A program made the translations under genes and the position numbers. From contig CP138355.1 in NCBI GenBank assembly GCA_033584155.1, positions 2,675,826 to 2,739,825 of the forward strand: DNA of 64,000 nucleotides. The letters are read 5' to 3'. This stretch comes from Candidatus Electrothrix scaldis. Its GTDB lineage: Bacteria; Desulfobacterota; Desulfobulbia; Desulfobulbales; Desulfobulbaceae. How positions within the stretch are numbered: position 1 is the stretch's first letter; every line of letters starts with the position of its first letter. The notes beneath the pieces were generated by a model. The model was not told the DNA's origin, did not search any database, and saw only the letters and a list, made by a program, of their open reading frames with translations. Below, piece after piece: positions 1 to 9,212 of the stretch.

Positions 1-1
1 T

Positions 2-1030
2 ATGCATGGCGGGGCAATGGTCGGTAAGCTGAGAGTACTTGATATCTCTATTCCGCATCGGGTGACCAAGCAGGCTGAGCTCCGTGGCATGGTCCTTGAG
101 CATTGCGAATTTACTCAGCTCATCCGAGAGCGGCGAGCGGCCTCTCATAAGGGAACCTACGGGCATATCCTCATGCTGGCTGGTTCTGAGGGCAAGACTG
201 GTGCTGCCATTCTTGCTGCGCAAGCAGCCCTGCATAGCGGTTGCGGTCTGGTAACCCTGGGCGCTCCAGAAGGGCTGAACGCGATTTTTGAGACCAGTCT
301 GCCTGAGGCAATGACGGTTCCTTTGCCGAATTCGGGCAAAATACTCTCTGTTGCTGATTATGCTGTGATTGCAGATCTTCTTATTGGTAAAAGTGCTTTG
401 GTTATCGGACCAGGTATGGGAACAGCCCCGGAAACAGGGGCTTTGGTTCGGCGCTTGTACAGAGAGCTACGGCTGCCCATGGTTATTGATGCTGATGCGC
501 TTAATATGCTGGCTGAAAAACCGGAAACTTTTAAAAAGAGCGGCGGAGTACGGATCCTTACCCCTCATCCTGGAGAAATGGCCCGCCTGACCGGGAAAAC
601 GGTTGCGACTATCCAGAGAAATCGTCTGGAAGCGGCTCATGAGTTGGTAAAAGACTTGGCACATGACGATCATGAAATTATAGTGGTGCTTAAGGGGGCC
701 GGAACCGTGCTGAGCTCCTGCACAGGAGACTGGGCTGTGAACAGTAGCGGTAACCACGGGATGGCAACCGGTGGTATGGGAGATGTTTTGAGTGGGCTGA
801 TTGGTGGCCTTCTGGTCCAGGGATATAGCCCTTGGGAAGCCACTGCTCTAGGGGTGTATCAGCATGGTTTGGCAGGGGATATTCTAGCCGAAGATTGTAC
901 CCAGGGCTTCACAGCCTCTCAGGTGGCAGCTGCCTTACCCCAGGCCTTTATGCGGATGAAAAAGTCCGATTGCCGTGTATGTCTCCGCTGTAATGGTCCC
1001 TGTGTCTGTTCATGTGGTGAGCATCTGTAA
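2..1030 (+). CDS. nnrD: bifunctional NAD(P)H-hydrate repair enzyme, C-terminal (dehydratase) part; 5' end outside window
   Basis: ADP-dependent (S)-NAD(P)HX dehydratase, which repairs hydrated NAD(P)H in the cytoplasm. The signature GNHGMATGGMGDVLSGL is present, as is the upstream HKGTYGHILMLAGSEGKTGA block of the ribokinase-like fold. Before it, residues 9-16 read like the end of the NAXE epimerase domain, so the intact gene is probably a fused epimerase-dehydratase that starts left of the window; the first ATG here is not the true start. The protein ends with an unusual tail: six cysteines within its last 20 residues (C324, C327, C330, C334, C336, C338). That tail is not part of the catalytic fold as I know it. 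Function is secure; the start is unknown. Confidence 0.9.
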   Translation: MHGGAMVGKLRVLDISIPHRVTKQAELRGMVLEHCEFTQLIRERRAASHKGTYGHILMLAGSEGKTGAAILAAQAALHSGCGLVTLGAPEGLNAIFETSLPEAMTVPLPNSGKILSVADYAVIADLLIGKSALVIGPGMGTAPETGALVRRLYRELRLPMVIDADALNMLAEKPETFKKSGGVRILTPHPGEMARLTGKTVATIQRNRLEAAHELVKDLAHDDHEIIVVLKGAGTVLSSCTGDWAVNSSGNHGMATGGMGDVLSGLIGGLLVQGYSPWEATALGVYQHGLAGDILAEDCTQGFTASQVAAALPQAFMRMKKSDCRVCLRCNGPCVCSCGEHL

Positions 1031-1095
1031 ATAATGTCATCGGCAGATCGGTCACGATCTTGAGAAAATATCGAGAAAAAATAAGGATGAACTGA

Positions 1096-1551
1096 ATGTT
1101 GCGTGCGCAAGATCTGATGACGGAAAACGTCATTGCTGTTACAAAAAACACCGAAGTCCGTGAGTTGGCCAAAATCCTGACTGAGAATAAGATCAGCGGT
1201 GTCCCGGTGCTTGATGAGGCAGGGAAACTTGCCGGTGTGGTCACGGAAAGCGATCTTATCTTTCAGAATAAGAAGGTCCATATTCCCACAGCCGTTGCCA
1301 TTCTTGATGCCTTTTTCTTCCTGGAAAGCCCGGAAAAGATGGAAAAAGAGATGAAGAAAATGGCCGGAGTTACTGTTGGAGAAATTTATGCCTCCGAGGT
1401 CATCTCTGTCCAGATAGACACTCCCTTAGATGAAATTGCCACGCTGATGGCTGAGAAAAATATCCATACCTTGCCAGTCGTTGATCAGGGAAATTTGGTG
1501 GGAGTGATTGGCAAGCGAGATATTATTCGAACCATTGCCGAAGGAAGATAA
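1096..1551 (+). CDS. tandem CBS-domain protein
   Basis: A 151-residue protein made of two CBS modules: residues 5-60 (LMTENVIAVTKNTEVRELA, then GVPVLDEAGKLAGVVTESDL) and residues about 95-150 (EVISVQIDTPLDEIATLMAE, then HTLPVVDQGNLVGVIGKRDI). Stand-alone CBS pairs usually bind adenine nucleotides and act as energy or redox sensors for a partner. A short helical insert containing EKMEKEMKKM separates the modules. AAGGAT stands just before the ATG. It lies between the NAD(P)HX repair gene and a LivF-type ATPase on the same strand, so a common transcript is plausible. The partner is not identifiable. Confidence 0.85.
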   Translation: MLRAQDLMTENVIAVTKNTEVRELAKILTENKISGVPVLDEAGKLAGVVTESDLIFQNKKVHIPTAVAILDAFFFLESPEKMEKEMKKMAGVTVGEIYASEVISVQIDTPLDEIATLMAEKNIHTLPVVDQGNLVGVIGKRDIIRTIAEGR

Positions 1552-1586
1552 TCCTGTTCCTTTAGGATCATTCGCTCTTAGCACCT

Positions 1587-2294
1587 ATGCTTGAACTGCG
1601 TAACATCAACGCCTCCTACGGTAATATTCAGGTTCTCCATGATATCAGCCTCCATGTGGATCAGGGAGAGATCATTACCCTGATCGGGGCCAACGGAGCT
1701 GGTAAATCAACCATCCTGATGTCCATCAGTGGTATTGTTCCTCCCAGAAGTGGTGAGATCCTCTTTAAAGGTACCTGTATTAGCCGCATGGCTCCAGAAA
1801 AAATAGTGTCTTTGGGGCTTTGTCAGGTCCCGGAAGGACGTCATATTTTTCCTGAGCTGACAGTGGCGGAAAATTTGGATATGGGTGCCTTTCTTCGGAA
1901 AGATACAGCGCAGATCCGTCAGGATCTGGATCATGTCTATACCCTGTTTCCTATTTTGGCTGAACGACGTCATCAGCCGGGAGGAAACCTCTCCGGTGGC
2001 GAGCAGCAGATGCTGGCTCTTTCCCGTGCCTTAATGGCCCGACCGCAACTGCTCCTGCTGGATGAGCCCTCTATGGGCTTGGCTCCGCTGGTGACCAAGC
2101 AGATTTTTGATATTATCCGTAAGATCAATCGGGAAGATAATACCACGATTTTTCTTGTGGAGCAAAACGCTAATCTGGCGCTGAAAACAGCTGATAGAGG
2201 TTATGTCCTTGAGAACGGCAGAGTGACTATGCATAACCGGGCGGAGATCCTTCTGGGGGATACGGAGATCCAAAAGGCCTACCTTGGAATTTAA
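1587..2294 (+). CDS. livF: branched-chain amino acid-type ABC transporter ATP-binding protein (LivF-like), orphan
   Basis: A 235-residue ABC ATPase with all motifs: Walker A GANGAGKST at about residue 34, a Q-loop region, signature LSGGEQQMLALSRALM, Walker B LLLLDEPSMGLAP and the switch EQN (normally EQ-H/N). Order and spacing match LivF of the HAAT (branched-chain amino acid) transporter family, which pairs with LivG on two membrane subunits. None of livG, livH, livM or a binding protein lies next to it in the window, so either the partners are elsewhere or the protein serves another complex. It starts 35 bases after the CBS gene on the same strand. Family assignment is strong; the transported substrate is inference. 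Confidence 0.85.
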   Translation: MLELRNINASYGNIQVLHDISLHVDQGEIITLIGANGAGKSTILMSISGIVPPRSGEILFKGTCISRMAPEKIVSLGLCQVPEGRHIFPELTVAENLDMGAFLRKDTAQIRQDLDHVYTLFPILAERRHQPGGNLSGGEQQMLALSRALMARPQLLLLDEPSMGLAPLVTKQIFDIIRKINREDNTTIFLVEQNANLALKTADRGYVLENGRVTMHNRAEILLGDTEIQKAYLGI

Positions 2295-2371
2295 CAGTAT
2301 TTTAACAGTACTATAAGGGGACGGTTTCCTCAGGGACAGGGTGTTTTCCTGTGCCGGAGCCGTTACAAAGA

Positions 2372-3373
2372 ATGAGCAAGGAAAAATTACGAGTCGGTGT
2401 TATCGGAGTTGGCTATCTTGGTCGCTTCCATGCCCTGAAATATGCAGCTATGGATGATGTGCAATTGGTCGGGGTTGCTGATGCTGATCCCGAGCGTGCG
2501 CAGACGGTGGCAGAAGAGTGCGGCACCAAGGCCTTTGCAGATTACCAGCCCCTGCTTGAGCATGTGGATGCGGTTTCTATCGTTGTGCCAACCGTGTATC
2601 ATCATGCGGTGGCTATAGCCTGTCTGGAACATGGGGTGGATATCCTTCTGGAAAAGCCCATGACCACCACTCTGCAAGAGGCGGATGAGTTGATCGCCTT
2701 GGCAGACCGGAAAAAGCTACTGCTCCAGGTCGGCCATCTGGAACGCTTTAATCCGGCGGTTTTGTCCATGCAGCCCTTGTTGAATAACCCTCTCTTTATC
2801 GAGGCCCACCGTCTTTCAACCTTTAAGAATCGCGGGACCGATGTTGATGTTATTCTTGACCTGATGATTCATGATATTGATATTATACTTTCTATTATCA
2901 ATTCGCCGATTAAGGATATTCACACCGTGGGGGCACCTGTCATCACTCAGCTCACTGATATCGCCAATGCCCGGATTGTCTTTAAGAATGGGTGTACCGC
3001 AAATATCACCGTAAGCCGGATTTCTATGGAAAATATACGGAGAATGCGTATTTTTCAGCCAGGGAAATATCTTTCTGTTGATTTCGGTAAAAAGGAAGTC
3101 ATGGCGATTAAGCTGAAACAGAGTGAGCAGGGCAGCGTTCCGCTCCCGGATGTTTCCCGGCATGGCTTCAGCGATCAGGACGTGCTGGAAATGGAGATAA
3201 GGGAATTTATCAATAATATCCGGCATCGCCGGAAGCCCACGGTCTCAGGAAGGGAAGGGCGCCGCGCTCTTGCAGTCGCCCTTTCCGTGATTGGACAGAT
3301 TCAGGAAAATCAAAAGCAGTTCAAACATCTCCTTGGCACGGGAGGAAATTTTGGGTTGATAGATCAACCTTGA
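2372..3373 (+). CDS. Gfo/Idh/MocA family NAD(P)-dependent oxidoreductase
   Basis: Rossmann-fold sugar-type dehydrogenase: the GxGxxG-like VGVIGVGYLGRFHA at the N-terminus binds NAD(P); the family motif EKPMTTTLQEADELI follows near residue 93, and LMIHDIDIIL carries the active-site HD of the C-terminal domain. The short substrate-domain form (about 333 residues) resembles oxidoreductases near lipid A or UDP-sugar pathways, but no such genes adjoin it. I chose ATG 2372; an in-frame GTG at 2351 would add seven residues (MPEPLQR) that are not conserved-looking. The stop is one base from the stop of the convergent parC gene, with no terminator between them. Substrate unknown. Confidence 0.85.
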   Translation: MSKEKLRVGVIGVGYLGRFHALKYAAMDDVQLVGVADADPERAQTVAEECGTKAFADYQPLLEHVDAVSIVVPTVYHHAVAIACLEHGVDILLEKPMTTTLQEADELIALADRKKLLLQVGHLERFNPAVLSMQPLLNNPLFIEAHRLSTFKNRGTDVDVILDLMIHDIDIILSIINSPIKDIHTVGAPVITQLTDIANARIVFKNGCTANITVSRISMENIRRMRIFQPGKYLSVDFGKKEVMAIKLKQSEQGSVPLPDVSRHGFSDQDVLEMEIREFINNIRHRRKPTVSGREGRRALAVALSVIGQIQENQKQFKHLLGTGGNFGLIDQP

Positions 3374-3374
3374 G

Positions 3375-5408
3375 TTATTGTCCCATCCCCGGTAGGGAAG
3401 CCACCACCGGCCCGGTTTTTTTCGGCTTCCCAGTCACATCTGTCACTCGTCTCACCACTCGGCTGCTGATTCGTTTTCCCTTGGCAGCAACTCCCTTGAT
3501 CAGGTAATCATCCATTTCGATTTCCAGCGAGTTATAACGAGCTCGGGAGGAGGGAACTAGGCTGATCCTGGCTCTGATCTCCTTTTCCCCGGTCCGTAGC
3601 AGGTGGATCGTGGATCGCTTATGTTCTTCAAACAGGCGATACTCCCGGTTGAGGATGAATTTGGGTGTCTTGAATCGCTTGGCATAGCTCAGATTCTCTG
3701 CTCCTACCCGATAGATCAGGTTAAAGACCAGGCTCTCATCGACCACGCCCACCCAGGCAACATTGCTGCCGATAAAAAGTTTGTCCGGCACGTTGATTAC
3801 CTTGTAAAGGCCATCATTGAAAATGATCAGGATGCGATCCAGCTCTGAACAGGCGAATTCAACGTCCTTTTTCTCGTTTTCCACTTTGATCTTATGACCC
3901 AGGAAGCCGGAGTCTCGCTGATAGGCAACCTGGATGTTTGATAAGGCAGCCTCACGAGCATTAACCTCATCAAATGATTTCAGTTCGCTCCGACGCGGGA
4001 AGGTCTCGCCGTAGGTATCCAGCACACTTTGAAGGTAGTTCTTGGTGAACAGCACCATGTCCTTCAAGTTTTTTTCAATAGCAGTTATCCCTTTTTCCAG
4101 CGTCCTGATTTCCTTCTGCTGCTTATTAATATCATAACGGGAAATGCGTTTTATGCGGATTTCAAGCAGTCGTTCAATATCTTCTTTCGTCACCTTGCGA
4201 ATTAGCTCGTCGGCAAAGGGAATGAGGGAGTCGCGTACGGTGGCGGTTACGGCCTTGTACGAGGTCTGTTCCTCAATCGACTTATAGAGCCGCTCTTCAA
4301 TAAAAATTTGTTCCAGTTTGCGGGCATGGAGTTTGTCTAGTAGGCGGCCTTTTTCGATATTGAGCTCTGTTTCCAGGTCCCGCTTGAGCTTGTCCGTGTT
4401 ATGGCGGAGCACCTCCTCAACCGTGACAATGCAGGGCATATTATCCTTGATCACTACCAGATTCGGGGAGATACTCACCTCGCAATCGGTAAAGGCGTAC
4501 AGGGCGTCAATGGTCTCCTCAGCATACAGCCCACGCGGCAGCTTAATCTCCACCTCCACCTTTTCCGCAGTGTAATCATTGATGGAGGCAATCTTGATCT
4601 TGCCTGACTTGGCTGCCTTTTCCACCGAGTCCATCAGGTTCTGGGTGGTCAGGGTATAGGGCAACTCGGTAATGGTGATGGTCTTTTCGTCCGTCACCTC
4701 AATCTTGGCCCGGCAGCGGAGCCGACCGTTACCGTGGTCATAGTCCGAGGCATCGACAATGCCGCCTTTGGGGAAATCCGGGTACAGGGTAAACTCTTCG
4801 CCCTCAAGATACTTGATCTGGCCTTGCAGGAGTTCCCGGAAATTATGGGGCATGATCTTGGTGGCCATGCCCACAGCAATACCCTCGGCCCCGAGGAGCA
4901 AGAGCATGGGAAGCTTAGAGGGCAGGGTGACCGGTTCCTGCATACGTCCGTCATAGGAATCAACAAACTCAGTCAGGTCCTTATTGAACAGTGTCTCTCG
5001 GGCCATCGGGGTGAGGCGACATTCGATGTATCGGGCCGCTGAGGCCTGGTCGCCGGTGTAGATATTACCGAAGTTACCTTGGCGGTCAATGAGGTAGCCC
5101 TTATTGGCCAGATTGACTAAGGCCGCAAAGATAGACTGATCCCCGTGGGGGTGGAGCTTCATGGTCTCACCCACCACGTTGGCCACCTTATGGTAACGAC
5201 CGTCGTCCATATTATGGAGGGTCTGGAGGAGGCGTCTCTGCACCGGCTTCAGGCCGTCATCAATGTCCGGGATGGCCCGCTCACGGATGACATAGGAGGT
5301 ATAATCGAGGAAGTTATCATCAAAGAGCTTATGCAGCTTGCCTTGACGTTCTTCGTTTTGCTCTTCCAGAGCTGGTACTTCAGTGTTGTCTTGTGCTTCG
5401 CTCGTCAT
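3375..5408 (-). CDS. parC: DNA topoisomerase IV subunit A (type IIA topoisomerase A subunit)
   Basis: Breakage-reunion subunit of a type IIA topoisomerase, which cuts and passes DNA duplexes during decatenation or supercoil control. The N-terminal part has the expected SYVIRERAIPDIDDGLKPVQ block, then GDQASAARYIECRL, with Tyr127 as the DNA-linking tyrosine, and the quinolone-region HPHGDQSIF. A coiled-coil tower follows. The protein is 677 residues, shorter than a typical GyrA (about 800 or more), with a reduced C-terminal region, so ParC fits better than GyrA; no parE partner is in the window. It may be cotranscribed with coaX, whose stop is 212 bases upstream. Confidence 0.9.
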   Translation of the reverse strand: MTSEAQDNTEVPALEEQNEERQGKLHKLFDDNFLDYTSYVIRERAIPDIDDGLKPVQRRLLQTLHNMDDGRYHKVANVVGETMKLHPHGDQSIFAALVNLANKGYLIDRQGNFGNIYTGDQASAARYIECRLTPMARETLFNKDLTEFVDSYDGRMQEPVTLPSKLPMLLLLGAEGIAVGMATKIMPHNFRELLQGQIKYLEGEEFTLYPDFPKGGIVDASDYDHGNGRLRCRAKIEVTDEKTITITELPYTLTTQNLMDSVEKAAKSGKIKIASINDYTAEKVEVEIKLPRGLYAEETIDALYAFTDCEVSISPNLVVIKDNMPCIVTVEEVLRHNTDKLKRDLETELNIEKGRLLDKLHARKLEQIFIEERLYKSIEEQTSYKAVTATVRDSLIPFADELIRKVTKEDIERLLEIRIKRISRYDINKQQKEIRTLEKGITAIEKNLKDMVLFTKNYLQSVLDTYGETFPRRSELKSFDEVNAREAALSNIQVAYQRDSGFLGHKIKVENEKKDVEFACSELDRILIIFNDGLYKVINVPDKLFIGSNVAWVGVVDESLVFNLIYRVGAENLSYAKRFKTPKFILNREYRLFEEHKRSTIHLLRTGEKEIRARISLVPSSRARYNSLEIEMDDYLIKGVAAKGKRISSRVVRRVTDVTGKPKKTGPVVASLPGMGQ

Positions 5409-5620
5409 ACAATCCTCGACCAGGTGGTTTATCAGTGGGATGAAGGGGCTTCACTCTTTGTTTTTGCTTTGTTGATTATAATGATTCTCAGGAAACTTGC
5501 AATGGCAGAGTCGGGGGATCTGGCACGAGGCATTGCAAGGCAAAAATGTTGCGCTGGGAGGTTGGGCCGGGTTTTATCTGAAGAAAGGATAGGGCTTCTT
5601 TCCAGGCAAGCGCAGGATCG

Positions 5621-6418
5621 TTACTCTGCGCCCAGATTCGACTCGTAGATAAGGCGAAGGCCGGTCAGGGTCAGGAGGGGATCAATGCTTGCAATAGATG
5701 AGCAGTAGGGGGCTATCAGCTCTGCCATGCCGCCTGTGGCAATAATATTGATCTTCTCGTTATTTTTTCGCAGCATTTCAGCGCGCAGGAGGCGAGTCAT
5801 GCGGTCAATCATGCCGCCGAAGCCATGCAGCATGCCGGAAGAGATGGCATCCACCGTGTTAGTGCCAATGACCACGCCGGGCCTGCGGTTCAAGTCTATG
5901 CGAGGGAGCTTTGCGGTCCTGCCTGCTAAAGCATCCAGTGAAATACCGATGCCCGGATGAATGGTCCCTCCGAGATACTCGCCTTTTTTACTGACACAGT
6001 CAAAGGTAATAGCGGTGCCAAAGTCGATGGCGATCAGGGCGGTTTTGAAATGGTCCCAGGCTGCCACAGCATTGACTATCCGGTCTGCGCCCACCTCAGC
6101 AGGATTATCAGTACGAACAGTAATGCTGGTGTTTGTTCGGTGGGAAACAGAGATCGGGGCGGTGATGCAGCCGCTCAGGTATTTTGCCGCAAAGGCCAAC
6201 CAGCTGGTTTCCAGGGTGGGGACAACTGAGCAGAGGATAAAGGCTGTGATGTCTTCCTTATGGATGGCCTCCATCTGAAAGAGGGAGTGGTAGCGGATGG
6301 CCAGCTCATCAGCGGTCTTGTCCCGGTCTGATTTTAAGCGCCACTGATGGAGCAGTTTTTTGCCATCAAATACGCCACTGACAGTGTGTGAATTTCCGAC
6401 ATCAACAGTGAGGAGCAT
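5621..6418 (-). CDS. coaX: type III pantothenate kinase
   Basis: Catalyses the ATP-dependent first step of coenzyme A synthesis. Seen in sequence: the ASKHA phosphate-binding motif DVGNSHTVSGVFDG at the N-terminus, PAEVGADRIVNAVAAW, the second phosphate motif DFGTAITFDCV, and GGTIHPGIGISLDAL. I start at the internal ATG at 6418 because the protein then begins MLLTVDVGNSHT, as the family does, giving 265 residues; a longer frame to 6532 adds a 38-residue extension unlike the family. It is followed downstream by parC on the same strand. Confidence 0.92.
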   Translation of the reverse strand: MLLTVDVGNSHTVSGVFDGKKLLHQWRLKSDRDKTADELAIRYHSLFQMEAIHKEDITAFILCSVVPTLETSWLAFAAKYLSGCITAPISVSHRTNTSITVRTDNPAEVGADRIVNAVAAWDHFKTALIAIDFGTAITFDCVSKKGEYLGGTIHPGIGISLDALAGRTAKLPRIDLNRRPGVVIGTNTVDAISSGMLHGFGGMIDRMTRLLRAEMLRKNNEKINIIATGGMAELIAPYCSSIASIDPLLTLTGLRLIYESNLGAE

Positions 6419-6753
6419 AGGGTATGCTTTGGTCTTATTGGATATTATGTGGTGTAGGTGAATGGTGTTGCTCTCTTTACCTGTGGGTAAGATTATTGCA
6501 AAGTGATTAGCAAAAAAAACTTCTTCTGTCAAATCATGTTGTTCTTTCTCTTCATTTCGTGCGTGTCAGATTGGTTGTGAAACTAAGGGGGAGAATTGGC
6601 CTGAGCTGTTGCGAGTGAGCAGATTCTCCTTGTTTTGCCAAGGTAATATTGGTAGATATGCCTCGCAAAGAATATGGGGAGATAGTCGCGCAACTTCAAT
6701 CGTTGTGGAATCCCAGAAGGAGGAAGGGAGGGACGGGTGCAGGTGTATATCGT
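6419..6753. other. gene-free stretch between coaX and the Uma2 gene
   Basis: 335 bases lie between the start of coaX and the stop of the Uma2-type gene, both on the minus strand. Any coaX promoter should lie in its left part. I see no convincing ORF, strong hairpin or repeat. Confidence 0.5.
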
Positions 6754-7215
6754 TTAAGTAGCCGGGATTTCCGAGGACTCGGCGATTTCGCCTTGTGCGG
6801 TGTAAAAGCGCATTTTACCGTCATCGTTGACAATCCAGACTTCGTGCGCGCCCTGAGAAAGGTATAATTGAATTTTCTCTTCAATTTCACCTTTTGAGTT
6901 GGAGGGAGAGATGATTTCAACGCAGATTTCCGGTGCAATTGCATACGGGGTGGTAAAGCCGTGTTCTTGAATGAACGTATCGCTGACCCAGGCCACATCC
7001 GCCACTTTGACCCCTTGATCGGTTTGGATAGAGCATTCCATGATAACCTGACCTTGCCCCTTTTTTCCGGTCTTTATCCTGTCGCCGACGTTGAACTGAT
7101 GTCGCCCGTGGTTGTTGCTTGCCGGGCTCATCAATATCTGCCCCCATTTATTGAGTTCGATCTTGAAGGGCAGGTCTTTCAGGAAGGGGTTGTTAAGAAC
7201 GGCGGCCCAATCCAT
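6754..7215 (-). CDS. Uma2-family (DUF820) PD-(D/E)XK nuclease-like protein
   Basis: 153 residues. The family core is visible: VADVAWVSD with the catalytic-type Asp, then EICVEIISPSN with the Glu/Ser motif typical of Uma2 proteins, and a C-terminal AHEVWIVNDDGKMRFYT strand pair. Uma2 proteins are very abundant in cyanobacteria and other bacteria with many mobile elements; their cellular role is not settled. The N-terminus NPFLKDLPFKIELNKWGQIL matches the usual entry of the domain, so the gene looks complete. It is a single gene transcribed away from the KAP-type NTPase gene to its right. Confidence 0.8.
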   Translation of the reverse strand: MDWAAVLNNPFLKDLPFKIELNKWGQILMSPASNNHGRHQFNVGDRIKTGKKGQGQVIMECSIQTDQGVKVADVAWVSDTFIQEHGFTTPYAIAPEICVEIISPSNSKGEIEEKIQLYLSQGAHEVWIVNDDGKMRFYTAQGEIAESSEIPAT

Positions 7216-7490
7216 GAGGTTTCTCCTTTTATCCGTTATTGAGGCTTGTTGTATTTTTTCTACTGTAGAATTATGTTACTGATCTTGGCTTTGTTGCGCA
7301 ATAAATATTTCCTCAAAGGCCGGGGGCGGGTTGGATAAGCAAGGAGTATATGAGGACTGTCCGGTCTCTGGGTAACCTGTAGGAACGTATGAACAGATTG
7401 TCAATTGAGTTTGTGGGTTGTATATAGATACGAAAAAATCATAGTGTGTTCCTTGGGCTCATTACACCCCTTCTGGAGAAAAAGCGCTTC

Positions 7491-8873
7491 ATGAATGATG
7501 TAAACTACAAACTCAAAGAGCTGGATGTTCCGCCGGATGATCCGTTTAGCTGCGATGCCCTAAACAGGGAGTCTTCGGTGGAGGCGGTTTCTTCTCTGAT
7601 TGGGGAGTTAAGCGGCCCTTTTGTTCTGGCGATTGATTCGCCTTGGGGAACCGGTAAGACGACCTTTGTGCGGATGTTAAAGGCGGTGTTGGAGAAGAAA
7701 GAGCATTCTTGCCTTTACTTCAACGCTTGGGAGACCGACTTTTCCACAGATCCGTTAGTTGCTTTTCTTGGGGAGATTACAAAGCTGATTTCTGATGAAA
7801 TCGACAATTCCTCAGAAGCTAAGAAGAAAATTAACAAGGTAAAGAAACTGGGAACTCTTCTTGTAAAGAAGGCAATCCCTGTCGCCGCTAAAGTTACAAC
7901 TGGCGTAACCCTTGATTTGGATTCTTTCACCGAAAAGGCTATTACCGATTATGTTTCCAGTGCGGCAACTGATGCAGTTGATAAATATCTGAAGGAAAAA
8001 GAGCTGATTGATGAATTTCATAAGGAACTCGCGAAGGTCATCAAGCAGCTTAGCAAGGAAGGAAAGCCGTCACAAATCGTTATCTTTGTTGATGAGATAG
8101 ATCGTTGTCGGCCAACCTATGCGGTGGAATTGTTGGAGCGGATCAAACATCTGTTCAATATCGAGAACGTCATCTTTGTTGTTTCCCTGGATAAGCAGCA
8201 GTTGCGCACCAGTCTTGGGGCTATCTATGGACAGGGAATTGATGCGGATGAGTATCTACGGCGCTTCATTGATCTGGAGTTTCTGTTGCCGAAGCCGGAT
8301 GCGGAGGCATTTACAAAGAGCCTTTTTGATCGATTTGGATTCGAGGCATTTTTTAAAGATCGAACGAATAGTGATTTTCAATATGAAAAAGAAGATCTTT
8401 TAGAGATTTTTATTGCTTTATCAAATTTGTTTAATCTGAGTCTCAGAGCCAGAGAGCAATGTTTTACCAGAATACGGGTAGCAATGATGACAACATCAGG
8501 AGAACATTATTTTTCCCCTATGTTAACTATATTAACGCTACTTAAGGCAGGTGCTCCGGATAGTTATCATCAATATATTTTGACAGAGGGAACCGCAAGA
8601 GAAGTGGTTGAATATTTGGAAACCCAAAAGGGTGGTTCTGAGATGCTGCTATCGGATGTTGGCATAAATATTGAGGCGTATTTGATTATGTTTAAAAGTA
8701 TCTTGCAAAGATCTGAAGAATTGGAAGCATATAAAGCAGTATATAAAAATGAAGAATTGGAAGATGCACAAAGAGAGCGTGCGGAACGCCTTCTTCATTT
8801 TGTAACTTACATAAGAAATTATTCTCTATCTGATGTAGTTAAAAAACTGGAGCTGGCAGCCCAATTCAAGTAA
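7491..8873 (+). CDS. KAP-type P-loop NTPase
   Basis: 460-residue NTPase of the KAP/STAND-like group: Walker A DSPWGTGKTTFVRML at about residues 49-63, then LYFNAWETDF, typical of KAP proteins, and Walker B IVIFVDEIDRCRP at about residues 195-207, followed by VIFVVSLDKQQL. KAP NTPases are often membrane-associated; a weakly hydrophobic stretch (about residues 113-130) may be a short membrane insert, but I see no clear transmembrane pair. Some relatives act in phage exclusion; that role here is inference. Start chosen at ATG 7491 (GGAGAA about ten bases upstream) over GTG 7446. From about 8340 the base composition becomes clearly AT-rich, unlike the first two thirds. Confidence 0.8.
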   Translation: MNDVNYKLKELDVPPDDPFSCDALNRESSVEAVSSLIGELSGPFVLAIDSPWGTGKTTFVRMLKAVLEKKEHSCLYFNAWETDFSTDPLVAFLGEITKLISDEIDNSSEAKKKINKVKKLGTLLVKKAIPVAAKVTTGVTLDLDSFTEKAITDYVSSAATDAVDKYLKEKELIDEFHKELAKVIKQLSKEGKPSQIVIFVDEIDRCRPTYAVELLERIKHLFNIENVIFVVSLDKQQLRTSLGAIYGQGIDADEYLRRFIDLEFLLPKPDAEAFTKSLFDRFGFEAFFKDRTNSDFQYEKEDLLEIFIALSNLFNLSLRAREQCFTRIRVAMMTTSGEHYFSPMLTILTLLKAGAPDSYHQYILTEGTAREVVEYLETQKGGSEMLLSDVGINIEAYLIMFKSILQRSEELEAYKAVYKNEELEDAQRERAERLLHFVTYIRNYSLSDVVKKLELAAQFK

Positions 8874-8893
8874 GGGCAATTCATGAATTGCCC
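8874..8893. repeat. perfect 20-bp palindrome after the KAP gene
   Basis: The 20 bases directly after the KAP stop codon form an uninterrupted perfect palindrome (GGGCAATTCA and its complement). It could act as a transcription terminator for the KAP gene, but no T-run follows, so a protein-binding site is equally possible. Confidence 0.55.
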
Positions 8894-8929
8894 CTTCAGT
8901 TTTAAAAAAGGACGACTTCTATTAACGTT

Positions 8930-9143
8930 GCAAGCTCTCGCAAGAAAGAAGTGCGCCTCCGCAATTAACTTGCAAGAACATACTTTTTAATAGCGCGGAC
9001 AGGATGTCTCATTGCCAGGCCTCGCAACAAAACATCCAGCCCTTGCTTTCTTTCATCCACAACCCGCAACAAGAAAGCAAGAGGCCGCAAGGTAATTGCA
9101 AGCCTTGGCTTTTGAGAAGCGAGGCAATATTTTTTTTCTGCAA
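8930..9143. repeat. helically phased GCAA array in the gap before the radical SAM gene
   Basis: The tetramer GCAA occurs at 8930, 8940, 8961, 8972, 9024, 9066, 9077, 9087, 9098, 9124 and 9140, far more than the roughly one expected by chance in 210 bases. Intervals are 10, 21, 11, 52, 42, 11, 10 and 11 up to 9098, that is, multiples of about 10.5 bp, so the motif stays on one face of the helix over 168 bp. The last two copies are half a turn out of phase. No credible coding frame explains it. Role unknown; an operator array or the relic of a 21-bp repeat are options. Confidence 0.6.
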
Positions 9144-9212
9144 CGGCCCGCATGAAGATTGCGCTGGCCCGCTTGTAAAACCACAGAGACCGTTATTTTA
9201 CCCAAAGAGTTC

